From Ruminococcus sp. (GTDB lineage: Bacteria > Bacillota > Clostridia > Oscillospirales > Ruminococcaceae): a DNA stretch of 16,892 nt. Below the pieces are notes generated by a model that was not told the origin of the DNA, did no database searches, and worked only from the letters and a program-made list of their open reading frames with translations. A program made the translations under genes and the position numbers. Location of the stretch: NCBI RefSeq assembly GCF_019417665.1, contig NZ_DXUU01000053.1:1-16892 (forward strand), given 5' to 3'. Below are positions 7,207-14,047 of the stretch, piece after piece; positions within the stretch are counted from its first letter, which is position 1; each line of letters opens with the position of its first letter.

Positions 7207-8029
7207 CTATGCCTTTCTGGACGAAGGCTCAAAGCGGGAGATTCGCCGCTGTGTGCTGAAGGCAGTAGCAATCCCTGGATATCAGGTACCCTTTGGTTCG
7301 AGAGAGTTGCCCATCGGCAGAGGCTGGGGGACAGGCGGCATCCAGCTGACACTCTCTCTGATCGGACCGTCCGACACCCTGAAAGTGATTGATCAGGGCA
7401 GCGATGACAGTGTAAATGCAGTCAATATCAAGAAATTCGTGAAACTATGTACCGACATTGAAACGACTACAGATACCCATACGGCAACACTGATCCAGTC
7501 CCGTCACCGTATCCCGGAGGTGTCTTTGAGAAATGATCAGATCCTGATTTTGCAAGTGCCTATCCCGGAGCCTTTGCGCATTGTGGAGCCGAAGGAAGAA
7601 GTGACCAAGAAAATGCACGCCGAAAAGGACTATGCGCCTATCTGGCTGCAATTGTATGAGAGCATTGTCAAGTATGGCAAGGTGACCATCCCTACAGAGT
7701 ATCCTTGTACAGTGGAAGATCGCTATATTATGAATCCCAGCCCGATCCCGAAGTTTGATAATCCGAAGCTGCACCAGTCCCAGTGCCTGTATCTGTTCGG
7801 TGCAGGACGGGAAAAGAAGATCTATGCCATTCCGCCGCATACCAATGTGATTTCTCTGGCATTTGACGATGTACCATTTGAACGTGAAAATTTCCAGGGC
7901 AGAAAGTGCCGTCTCTGCGGCAGTACCAATACCTATCTGGATGAACTATTTGATGCAGAAACGGGAGAAAAGATCTATCAATGCTCGGATACAGCATATT
8001 GCAAGGAGGTGCGTTCTCGTGAAGCTTGA
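7184..8029 (+). CDS. phnJ: C-P lyase radical-SAM catalytic subunit PhnJ
   Basis: A 281-residue enzyme that breaks the C-P bond of the ribose-1-phosphonate 5-phosphate, releasing the alkane (methane from methylphosphonate) and 5-phosphoribosyl 1,2-cyclic phosphate. All known catalytic features align with E. coli PhnJ: Gly32 in AVAIPGYQVPFG (the glycyl radical site), and cluster cysteines Cys242, Cys245 and Cys267 in the PhnJ-specific CX2CX21C pattern instead of the usual radical-SAM CX3CX2C. Cys273 in CSDTAYC matches the thiyl-radical cysteine. GWGTGGIQLT, KVIDQGSDD, NPSPIPKFDNPK and LFGAGREKKIYA are further hallmarks. GGAGG upstream supports ATG 7184. The enzyme appears intact. The end overlaps phnK. 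Confidence 0.97.
   Translation: MERAEQYNYAFLDEGSKREIRRCVLKAVAIPGYQVPFGSRELPIGRGWGTGGIQLTLSLIGPSDTLKVIDQGSDDSVNAVNIKKFVKLCTDIETTTDTHTATLIQSRHRIPEVSLRNDQILILQVPIPEPLRIVEPKEEVTKKMHAEKDYAPIWLQLYESIVKYGKVTIPTEYPCTVEDRYIMNPSPIPKFDNPKLHQSQCLYLFGAGREKKIYAIPPHTNVISLAFDDVPFERENFQGRKCRLCGSTNTYLDELFDAETGEKIYQCSDTAYCKEVRSREA
8003..8010 (+). promoter_or_regulatory. Ribosome binding site that decides the phnK start
   Basis: A full AAGGAGGT lies 8 bases upstream of GTG 8019. It chooses this GTG over the longer upstream reading frame, which runs back to 7863 inside phnJ. Confidence 0.85.
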
Positions 8030-8852
8030 GGAAAAACCGGTATTGCAGGTGCGTCACCTGACAGTACGCTATGGCGATGGCTGTCCGGCGTGCAGAACGC
8101 ATCTGGAAAAGAACCGCTGTACCGTCTGCGGCACGGTCTGGGCGGCAAATGATGTTTCTATAGAGGTATATCCCGGTGAAGTACTGGGTATAGTCGGCGA
8201 AAGCGGTTCAGGAAAATCCACGCTTATGCAGAGCTTGTATTTTGACATTGTGCCTACCTCCGGTGAAGCTTATTTGGGAGATTACAAAAAGGGCGAGGAA
8301 AGTATCTGGCTGGCAAGTGCAGCAGAACAGCGGCATATCAAGAACAGTATCATGGGTATGGTATATCAGAATCCGGTGCGTGGTCTGCGCATGAACTATT
8401 CGGCTGCATCCAATATTGCAGAAAAGCTCATTGCTGCCGGGAACCGCAGTGCTGGTCATATGACAGAACGTGCCAAGGAATTGCTGTCCGCTGTGGAGAT
8501 CCTCACATCCCGTATGGGAGAAGCTCCAAAGAATTTTTCCGGCGGTATGCAGCAGCGTGTGCAGATCTCCAAGGCGCTGGCGAACAATCCGTCTATTTTG
8601 CTGCTGGACGAAGTAACTACGGGTCTGGACTTGTCGGTACAGGCGAAGGTGTTGGATCTGATCCGGCGGATCAAGGCGGAGTATGGTATTTCCATCCTGC
8701 TGGTTTCCCATGACCTTGCTGTGATCCGGATGTTGGCAGACCGGACGGTGGTGATGTTGGATGGGAAAATCATTGAAAGCGGTCTGACAGATCAGATCTT
8801 GGAAGATCCCCAGCATGCCTATACTCAGCAGTTGGTACATTCGCTGTTGTAA
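8019..8852 (+). CDS. phnK: C-P lyase ABC-type ATPase PhnK with cysteine-rich insertion
   Basis: A 277-residue ABC ATPase that, in E. coli, docks on PhnJ of the core complex and drives conformational changes rather than transport. Walker A is GESGSGKST (60-68), Q-loop YQNP (117-120), signature FSGGMQQR (173-180), Walker B SILLLDEVTTGLD (192-204) and switch His231. The Walker B continuation reads DEV where DEP is usual. Compared with the 252-residue E. coli protein there is an N-terminal insertion with GCPAC (Cys22, Cys25) and CTVCG (Cys34, Cys37), a likely zinc-ribbon-like knuckle near the ATP face. I recall such CxxC pairs in PhnK of other bacteria. GTG start, supported by AAGGAGGT; 11-base overlap with phnJ. 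Confidence 0.93.
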   Translation: MKLEEKPVLQVRHLTVRYGDGCPACRTHLEKNRCTVCGTVWAANDVSIEVYPGEVLGIVGESGSGKSTLMQSLYFDIVPTSGEAYLGDYKKGEESIWLASAAEQRHIKNSIMGMVYQNPVRGLRMNYSAASNIAEKLIAAGNRSAGHMTERAKELLSAVEILTSRMGEAPKNFSGGMQQRVQISKALANNPSILLLDEVTTGLDLSVQAKVLDLIRRIKAEYGISILLVSHDLAVIRMLADRTVVMLDGKIIESGLTDQILEDPQHAYTQQLVHSLL

Positions 8853-8863
8853 AGTTATCTTTG

Positions 8864-8978
8864 AATGAGGAAATAGGGATGAGGAGTTAGGAATGGCGGT
8901 GTTGCTGCGCTCATGAATTTAAATTCATCGCCGCAGGCGATACCATCATTCCTCATTTCTAACTCCTAATTCCTCATT
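8864..8978. repeat. MITE-like 115-bp palindromic element between phnK and phnM
   Basis: The two halves are imperfect inverted copies, from AATGAGGAAAT at 8864 to its counterpart ending CCTCATT at 8978. They meet at the perfect 16-bp palindrome ATGAATTTAAATTCAT (8913-8928). A second pairing, CTGCG (8905-8909) with CGCAG (8932-8936), keeps register. The arms consist of short GAGGAAT/TTAGGA-like units. It holds no gene and has no T-run at its end. The transcript would fold as one long hairpin. It resembles small dispersed palindromic repeats of Firmicutes; whether it is repeated in this genome cannot be seen here. Confidence 0.7.
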
Positions 8979-9008
8979 ACAAACCTAAAGCAAGGAGGAA
9001 CCAAATTC

Positions 9009-10187
9009 ATGATAGCAATCAAAAACGGCAGAATTGTGACACCGGATCAGATCATAGAGGGAAAAACGCTGCTGCTGGACAATGACCGTATTTTCGATAT
9101 CTGCCAGTTTGACGGTACAGCAGATAAGACCATTGACGCCCATGGCAGATATGTTCTGCCAGGCTTTATTGATGTACATTCTGATAAGATTGAGCAGTTT
9201 ATTTTTCCTCGCCCTACGGCGAAGTTTCCTTTTGAACTGGCACTGAAAGAATGTGAAAAGGAATTACTGCAATTAGGCATTACGACCATTTACCATTCCT
9301 TTTCTCTGTACAGAGACGAGTTGTTGGGCAAAAGTCCCCTTCGTACGAAGGAGAGTGTGCTGGAAATGGCAGAGCTCATTGCCGACATCCAGAACCGCAG
9401 CCATCTCATTCACCATCGTTTTCATCTGCGTCTGGAGATCGATAACATTGATGCATATGACATTGCGAAGGAGATGATCTCCAGACATCTGGTGCATGAG
9501 ATTTCCTTTATGGATCATACTCCAGGGCAAGGGCAGTATCGGAGCCTGGAGATCTATCGGGATACAGTGGACAAATATCACGGTATGGAGAATGAAGGAA
9601 AGACTTTTGAAGAAGTGCTGGAATATCATCAAAGTAAGGAGATGCTCTCATTTGCACAGTTAAAAGAACTGGCAAAACTGGCGCATGCCAATCATATTAC
9701 CGTAGCATCCCATGATGATGATACGATGGAAAAGCTGGAGGTTAACCGTCAGCTGGGCGTGGATATCAGTGAATTTCCCATTACTGAAGAGGTGGCGAAA
9801 GCAGCTCATGACATGGGCTTTTATACTATAGCAGGTGCGCCAAATATTCTGTTAGGTGGTTCCCATTCCGGAAATATGTCTGCGGCGCAGGCGATCCAAA
9901 AGGGCAGCGTGGATATCCTCTGCTCCGATTATTTCCCTCAGGCACTGCTTCATAGCCTGTTTGTCATGGGTGACAAGTATGGGCAGACACTACCGGACAT
10001 GGTGAACAAGGTTTCTCTGAATCCGGCAAGAGCAATGGGAATTGACAAAGATTATGGCTCTATTGCACCGGGGAAAAAAGCGGATCTGATTATTGCGGAT
10101 ATTCTGGACGGCTATCCAGTGGTGACACATGTTCTGGTAGACGGCAAAACCACTTCCAGAGTTGAATATAGGGGGCGTTCCATATGA
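9009..10187 (+). CDS. phnM: Ribose 1-phosphonate 5-triphosphate diphosphatase PhnM
   Basis: A 392-residue amidohydrolase-family metal enzyme (E. coli about 378) that removes pyrophosphate from the ribosyl phosphonate triphosphate, giving the substrate of PhnJ. Visible metal-site motifs: DVHSD (55-59, where classic amidohydrolases have HxH), HHRFHLRLE (135-143), FMDHTPGQGQ (167-176), SHDDD (234-238) and CSDYFP (305-310). GAPNILLGGSHSGN (276-289) and the C-terminal PGKKADLIIAD are also typical. AAGGAGG at 8992-8998, 10 bases before the ATG, gives it independent initiation after the palindromic element. The stop overlaps the phnL start (ATGA). Confidence 0.95.
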   Translation: MIAIKNGRIVTPDQIIEGKTLLLDNDRIFDICQFDGTADKTIDAHGRYVLPGFIDVHSDKIEQFIFPRPTAKFPFELALKECEKELLQLGITTIYHSFSLYRDELLGKSPLRTKESVLEMAELIADIQNRSHLIHHRFHLRLEIDNIDAYDIAKEMISRHLVHEISFMDHTPGQGQYRSLEIYRDTVDKYHGMENEGKTFEEVLEYHQSKEMLSFAQLKELAKLAHANHITVASHDDDTMEKLEVNRQLGVDISEFPITEEVAKAAHDMGFYTIAGAPNILLGGSHSGNMSAAQAIQKGSVDILCSDYFPQALLHSLFVMGDKYGQTLPDMVNKVSLNPARAMGIDKDYGSIAPGKKADLIIADILDGYPVVTHVLVDGKTTSRVEYRGRSI

Positions 10188-10876
10188 GCATACTGGAAAT
10201 TCAGGGACTTGCGAAAAATTTTTATTTGCACCATGCGAACCGGGACATTCACTCCTGTCAAAATATTGATTTTGTGCTGGAAGAAGGGGAATTTATTGGT
10301 ATTGTAGGACGTTCTGGTGCTGGAAAATCCACAATTCTGAAGTGTATCCACCGTACTTATCTTCCTACAGAAGGAGATATTGTCTATGAAAGTCTGGCAT
10401 ATGGAAGGATTAGTTTGGCACATGCGTCAGAACGAGAGATTCTCTATCTGCGCAATCATGAGATCGGCTATGTTTCCCAATTCCTCAGCATCATGCCCAG
10501 AACTACTGCAAAGGAACATGTCATGCAGGCATTGCTGGAAACAGGACATGACAGCGGTACAGCACGGGAGAAAGCAGAAGAGATGTTGGGTTATTTCCGG
10601 CTGCCGGAGGATCTGTGGGATATTTATCCCAATACCTTTTCCGGCGGCGAACGGCTGCGCCTGAATCTGGCACATACCATGGTCAAGAATCCTCGGCTTA
10701 TGCTGTTGGATGAGCCTACTGCATCTCTGGACAACAAGACCAAGATTTTGGTCAAGGATATGCTTCTGAAACTGAAGCAACAGGGTACCAGCATGATTGG
10801 AATTTTTCACGATTTGGAATTCATGGACGGACTTTGCGACCGTGTGTTCAATATTTCGGAGGGCACCTTTGCATGA
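10184..10876 (+). CDS. phnL: C-P lyase ABC-type ATPase PhnL
   Basis: A 230-residue ABC ATPase needed with PhnG, PhnH and PhnI for the ribosyl-transfer step; it belongs to the C-P lyase machinery rather than to the importer. Walker A is GRSGAGKST (42-50), the Q-loop is in GYVSQFLSIMPR (95-106), signature FSGGERL (152-158), Walker B RLMLLDEPTASLD (171-183) and switch His209 in GIFHD. The YVSQFL..(I/V)MPR wording and the GIFHD end are specific to PhnL. The start ATG overlaps the phnM stop. In E. coli the order is phnK-phnL-phnM; here L follows M. The stop overlaps the next gene (ATGA). Confidence 0.93.
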   Translation: MSILEIQGLAKNFYLHHANRDIHSCQNIDFVLEEGEFIGIVGRSGAGKSTILKCIHRTYLPTEGDIVYESLAYGRISLAHASEREILYLRNHEIGYVSQFLSIMPRTTAKEHVMQALLETGHDSGTAREKAEEMLGYFRLPEDLWDIYPNTFSGGERLRLNLAHTMVKNPRLMLLDEPTASLDNKTKILVKDMLLKLKQQGTSMIGIFHDLEFMDGLCDRVFNISEGTFA

Positions 10877-11691
10877 GAAAAGCAGATTTACATATGCACT
10901 CCACTGTGTCGGACGGCAGTTTTACTATTCCAGAATTGATTGCCAGAGCAAAGGAAAAGGGTCTGGATTCCATTGCTATTACAGATCATGATACACTATC
11001 CCAGGCAGGGAAGATCCCAGAAACAGAGGACATTCAGGTTATTCCAGGTATTGAGATCTCAGCGTATGATTATGTCCATGATTTCCGAGTGCATATGCTG
11101 GGATATGGCATTCAGAAACCGGAGCTAACGGAACGGGAAGTGCATCCCACTCTGGAAGCGCGCCATGCCAATTCTCTGCGCCAGATCACTGTACTGAATG
11201 AACATGGCTATGACATTGCAATAGAGACACTACGAAAAGCAGATGGAAAATACATCTACAAGCAGCATATCATGGATGATCTGGTGCGTCGTGGAAAAGC
11301 AGCGGAGATGTTCGGGGCATTCTATCAGAGGATCTTTAAGAATGGAGGCATCTGTGATTTTGACATTCATTATATTTCCCCTCTGAAAGCACTGCGTGCC
11401 ATAAAGGATGCCGGTGGTCTGGCTGTTTTGGCGCACAGCGGGCAGCAGCAAAATTTTTGTCTGATTCCGGAACTGGCGAAACAAGGGCTGGATGGGCTGG
11501 AACTGAATCACCATTCCAATAAGCAAAAGGATAGGACAATCATCCGGCAATATGCAGAAAGATATGATCTATTCCTCACCGGCGGAAGTGATTTTCATGG
11601 GAAATTTGAGAACGTTTCCGCAGATATAGGAGATTTTCTGTCAGAACAGAATGGCATTGACCATATTTTAGGAAAGGTGGGACGTGAGTGA
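10873..11691 (+). CDS. phnPP: PHP-family phosphoesterase, probable cyclic-phosphate dihydrolase (PhnPP type)
   Basis: A 272-residue PHP-domain protein. Metal-site residues are visible in order: DLHMHS (His7, His9), TDHD (His39), GIEIS (Glu61), VHML (His74), LAHSG (His188) and GSDFHG (Asp240, His242). PHP enzymes are trinuclear phosphoesterases. In the C-P lyase pathway, a PHP enzyme studied from Eggerthella lenta hydrolyses 5-phosphoribosyl 1,2-cyclic phosphate at both ester bonds to ribose 5-phosphate and phosphate. This gene lies in the operon where phnP/phnN would be expected, and neither is present, so the same role is likely. A generic RNase-AM-like or nucleotide phosphoesterase is the alternative. 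Start ATG overlaps the phnL stop, with GGAGGG at 10858-10863; the frame opens at 10834 but lacks support there. Confidence 0.8.
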   Translation: MRKADLHMHSTVSDGSFTIPELIARAKEKGLDSIAITDHDTLSQAGKIPETEDIQVIPGIEISAYDYVHDFRVHMLGYGIQKPELTEREVHPTLEARHANSLRQITVLNEHGYDIAIETLRKADGKYIYKQHIMDDLVRRGKAAEMFGAFYQRIFKNGGICDFDIHYISPLKALRAIKDAGGLAVLAHSGQQQNFCLIPELAKQGLDGLELNHHSNKQKDRTIIRQYAERYDLFLTGGSDFHGKFENVSADIGDFLSEQNGIDHILGKVGRE

Positions 11692-12119
11692 TCCGACAGG
11701 CAGTTCGTGCAGATTTGCCGGCAGTGTATCAACTGATCTGTGCGTTGGAAAAAACTGCTTTTCCAGAGAAACAGTTCGAACGGGAATTTCATATCATGAT
11801 GGCTGATCTAGATCACATGATTCTGGTAGCTGAAACTGAAAGCAGAGTTGTGGGCGTGCTACATCTGCGGATGGAGTTTCAGTTACATCACTGTGGAAAA
11901 GTTGCAGAAATCCTGGAACTGGTAGTGAATGCAGAATATCGCTCTCACGGAATAGGAAAGCAGCTTCTTACAGCTGCAGAAACTGTAGCAAAGAAGAACC
12001 ATTGTCAAATACTTGAAGTATGTAGCAACCAGAATCGTAAAAGAGCACATGAATTTTATCAGCAGGAAGAAATGAAAAATACGCATTTTAAGTTGATGAA
12101 ACCGATTGCACAAGAATAA
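11688..12119 (+). CDS. phnO: Aminoalkylphosphonate N-acetyltransferase (GNAT family)
   Basis: A 143-residue GNAT acetyltransferase, the length of E. coli PhnO (144). It would transfer acetyl from acetyl-CoA to aminoalkylphosphonates such as 1-aminomethylphosphonate, which helps their use or avoids toxicity. The acetyl-CoA loop is RSHGIGK (85-91). Family-specific stretches match PhnO well: AVYQLICALEKTAF, LRMEFQLHHCGKVAEILELVV and the C-terminal AHEFYQQEEMKNTHFKLMK. Start is GTG 11688, overlapping the previous stop in GTGA, with AAGGTGGG (about 11674-11681) as ribosome site. It is the last gene of the operon and is followed by a terminator. Confidence 0.88.
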   Translation: MIRQAVRADLPAVYQLICALEKTAFPEKQFEREFHIMMADLDHMILVAETESRVVGVLHLRMEFQLHHCGKVAEILELVVNAEYRSHGIGKQLLTAAETVAKKNHCQILEVCSNQNRKRAHEFYQQEEMKNTHFKLMKPIAQE

Positions 12120-12168
12120 ATAATTTGTGTATTATCATTCAAAATAAAATATGGATTGCTGAAAAAGA

Positions 12169-12212
12169 AAAGCGTGTTGTTATCCGTAATAGGATAGCAG
12201 CACGCTTTTTTA
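12169..12212. terminator. Bidirectional terminator ending the phn operon and the dap operon
   Basis: GCGTGTTGTTATCC (12172-12185) pairs with GGATAGCAGCACGC (12192-12205), with two G-U pairs on the plus-strand RNA. A T-run follows on the plus strand, and an A-rich flank to the left would be a U-run for the minus strand. It lies between phnO and the convergent dapB. Confidence 0.88.
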
Positions 12213-12277
12213 TACTGGTATATCGGCGATTCAGATTGATGCCCATAGCAATTACTTACAAAGCCGATAGATAATAA

Positions 12278-13033
12278 TTATTCCTGAACCAGCTGCTTCA
12301 TATCATACAGTCCGGCAGGCTTTCCGCAGAGATATACGGCAGCATTCACTGCTCCCACTGCAAAGACAGTCTTGGAAGCAGCACTGTGGGACAGAGTAAT
12401 CACTTCATCTTTGCCGGCAAAGATCACATCGTGCTCGCCGACGATCGTACCGCCGCGAATGGAGTGCATCCCGATTTCCTTGATGTCACGCTTCATGCGT
12501 CTTGCATGGCGGTCGTAGACATAATGGTACTCGTTGTCCAGTGTCTCATTGATGGCGTTTGCGATCATAATGGCAGTACCGCTGGGCGCATCAATTTTCT
12601 GATTGTGGTGCTTCTCCACAATTTCGATATCAAATTGTCCGCCCAAAATGGAAGCGGCTTTTTTTGCCAGTTCCACCAGCAGGTTAATACCCAGGGACAT
12701 ATTAAAGGTAAAGAATACCGGGATCTGCTGTGCAGCGGTTTGGATCTTACTGATCTGTTCGTCATTGTAGCCTGTCGTTGCCAGAACCAGTGACACGTTG
12801 TTCACCAGTGCATATTCCAGCAACGCATCTAATGAAGATGGATTCGAAAAGTCAATGATGACATCCGGTACTTCTGCAAGTGCAGTCGGTTTTTCCACGA
12901 TGGGGAAGCCTGCATACTGTACTGTATAAGCATCTATGCCGCCGATAACGGTACAATCATCCCGTCCCGCAATGCAGGAAGCTACTGTGTGTCCCATTTT
13001 ACCATTGGCACCGCATATTACTATTTTTGTCAT
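12278..13033 (-). CDS. dapB: 4-hydroxy-tetrahydrodipicolinate reductase
   Basis: A 251-residue cytosolic NAD(P)H reductase acting after DapA in the diaminopimelate/lysine pathway. The nucleotide loop is GANGKMG (8-14). The catalytic region is VEKHHNQKIDAPSGTA (139-154), with the paired His142/His143, Lys146 and the substrate-binding SGT. GEHDVIFAG and LSHSAASKTVFA are typical C-terminal segments. The start is placed at 13033 because GAGG lies 6 bases upstream. An in-frame ATG at 13063 would add 10 residues but falls at the end of dapA without a ribosome site. It is the last gene of asd-dapA-dapB, 34 bases after dapA, under the same lysine riboswitch. Confidence 0.95.
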   Translation of the reverse strand: MTKIVICGANGKMGHTVASCIAGRDDCTVIGGIDAYTVQYAGFPIVEKPTALAEVPDVIIDFSNPSSLDALLEYALVNNVSLVLATTGYNDEQISKIQTAAQQIPVFFTFNMSLGINLLVELAKKAASILGGQFDIEIVEKHHNQKIDAPSGTAIMIANAINETLDNEYHYVYDRHARRMKRDIKEIGMHSIRGGTIVGEHDVIFAGKDEVITLSHSAASKTVFAVGAVNAAVYLCGKPAGLYDMKQLVQE

Positions 13034-13067
13034 ATTCTTCCTCTTTTCTATACTTCCTGCCATGAAT

Positions 13068-13958
13068 TCAGGAAATCAGTCCATACGCCAGAAGTGTTTC
13101 ACGCATGGCAGCCTTGTGTTCGTCGCTCATATCGCACAAAGGCATTCTGCACGGACCAGCCGGCATACCCATCTGATTCATAGCGTCCTTTACCGGGATC
13201 GGGTTTACTTCCATAAACAGATCGTTGATCAGGCGCAGATACTTCAACTGAAGTTCTGTCGCCGCAGCAAAGTTGTTTTTCAGGCAATACTGTGTCATGT
13301 CGTGTGTTTCCTTCGGAAGTACATTGGACAGAACAGAAATAACGCCCTTGCCGCCCAAGGACATGATAGGTACAATCATATCATCGTTACCGCTGTAGAT
13401 ATCTACCTTGTCGCCGCACTTTGCAGCTAGCTTTGCAGTATATCCGATATTGCCGCTTGCTTCCTTGACAGCCACAATGTTTTTGTGCTCAGCCAGTGCT
13501 GCAATTGTACCGACCTCAAAGCCGACACCAGTACGGCTGGGGATATTATACAGGATAATGGGAATATTGACGCTGTCTGCAATGGCATTGTAGTGTGCCA
13601 CAAGACCACGCTGTGTTGCTTTGTTATAATAAGGTGTGACAACCAACAGACCATCTGCACCCAGTTCCTGTGCCTCCTGAGACAAGGCAATGGCATACTT
13701 AGTGTCGTTGCTCCCGGTTCCGGCAATAACCGGTACACGGTTGTGTGTATGCTCTACAGCAAAACGAATGCAGGCACGGTGTTCCTCATCGTCCAGTGTA
13801 GATGATTCACCAGTTGTGCCGCAGATAATAATGGCGTCTGTTCCATTTTCGATCTGGAAATCAATATTTTTTCCCAGTCCGTCGAAATCCACAGAACCAT
13901 CGTCCAACATGGGGGTGATAATGGCAACGCCAGCACCTTCAAAAATGGTATTTTTCAT
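13068..13958 (-). CDS. dapA: 4-hydroxy-tetrahydrodipicolinate synthase
   Basis: A 296-residue TIM-barrel aldolase that condenses pyruvate with aspartate semialdehyde, the product of the upstream asd. Active-site features are all present: GTTGESSTL (47-55), PYYNKATQ (109-116), Tyr137 and Arg142 in YNIPSRTG, and the Schiff-base Lys165 in AVKEASGN. The length is normal. AGGAGGT lies 8 bases upstream of the ATG. Because the whole operon is behind a lysine riboswitch, transcription control may supplement or replace feedback inhibition of the enzyme. Confidence 0.97.
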   Translation of the reverse strand: MKNTIFEGAGVAIITPMLDDGSVDFDGLGKNIDFQIENGTDAIIICGTTGESSTLDDEEHRACIRFAVEHTHNRVPVIAGTGSNDTKYAIALSQEAQELGADGLLVVTPYYNKATQRGLVAHYNAIADSVNIPIILYNIPSRTGVGFEVGTIAALAEHKNIVAVKEASGNIGYTAKLAAKCGDKVDIYSGNDDMIVPIMSLGGKGVISVLSNVLPKETHDMTQYCLKNNFAAATELQLKYLRLINDLFMEVNPIPVKDAMNQMGMPAGPCRMPLCDMSDEHKAAMRETLLAYGLIS

Positions 13959-14047
13959 AACAATTACCTCCTGATGGCAATTTCTGTTATATACTTAGAT
14001 TCGGTTTTTCAAGTAAATGTGGCAAGAAAAGGTCAACATCCCTGACA

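Noticed and set aside
12222..12268. ATCGGC/GCCGAT inverted repeat downstream of dapB
   Set aside because: A 6-bp stem with a 35-base loop and no T-run; the nearby strong bidirectional hairpin explains termination.
12936..13430. Plus-strand open frame opposite dapA and dapB
   Set aside because: It covers two well-conserved genes on the other strand and has no family features.
13986..14012. Possible internal promoter before dapA on the minus strand (TTGAAA and TATAAC)
   Set aside because: The spacer is only 15 bp and the -10 is imperfect; the upstream riboswitch promoter suffices for the operon.
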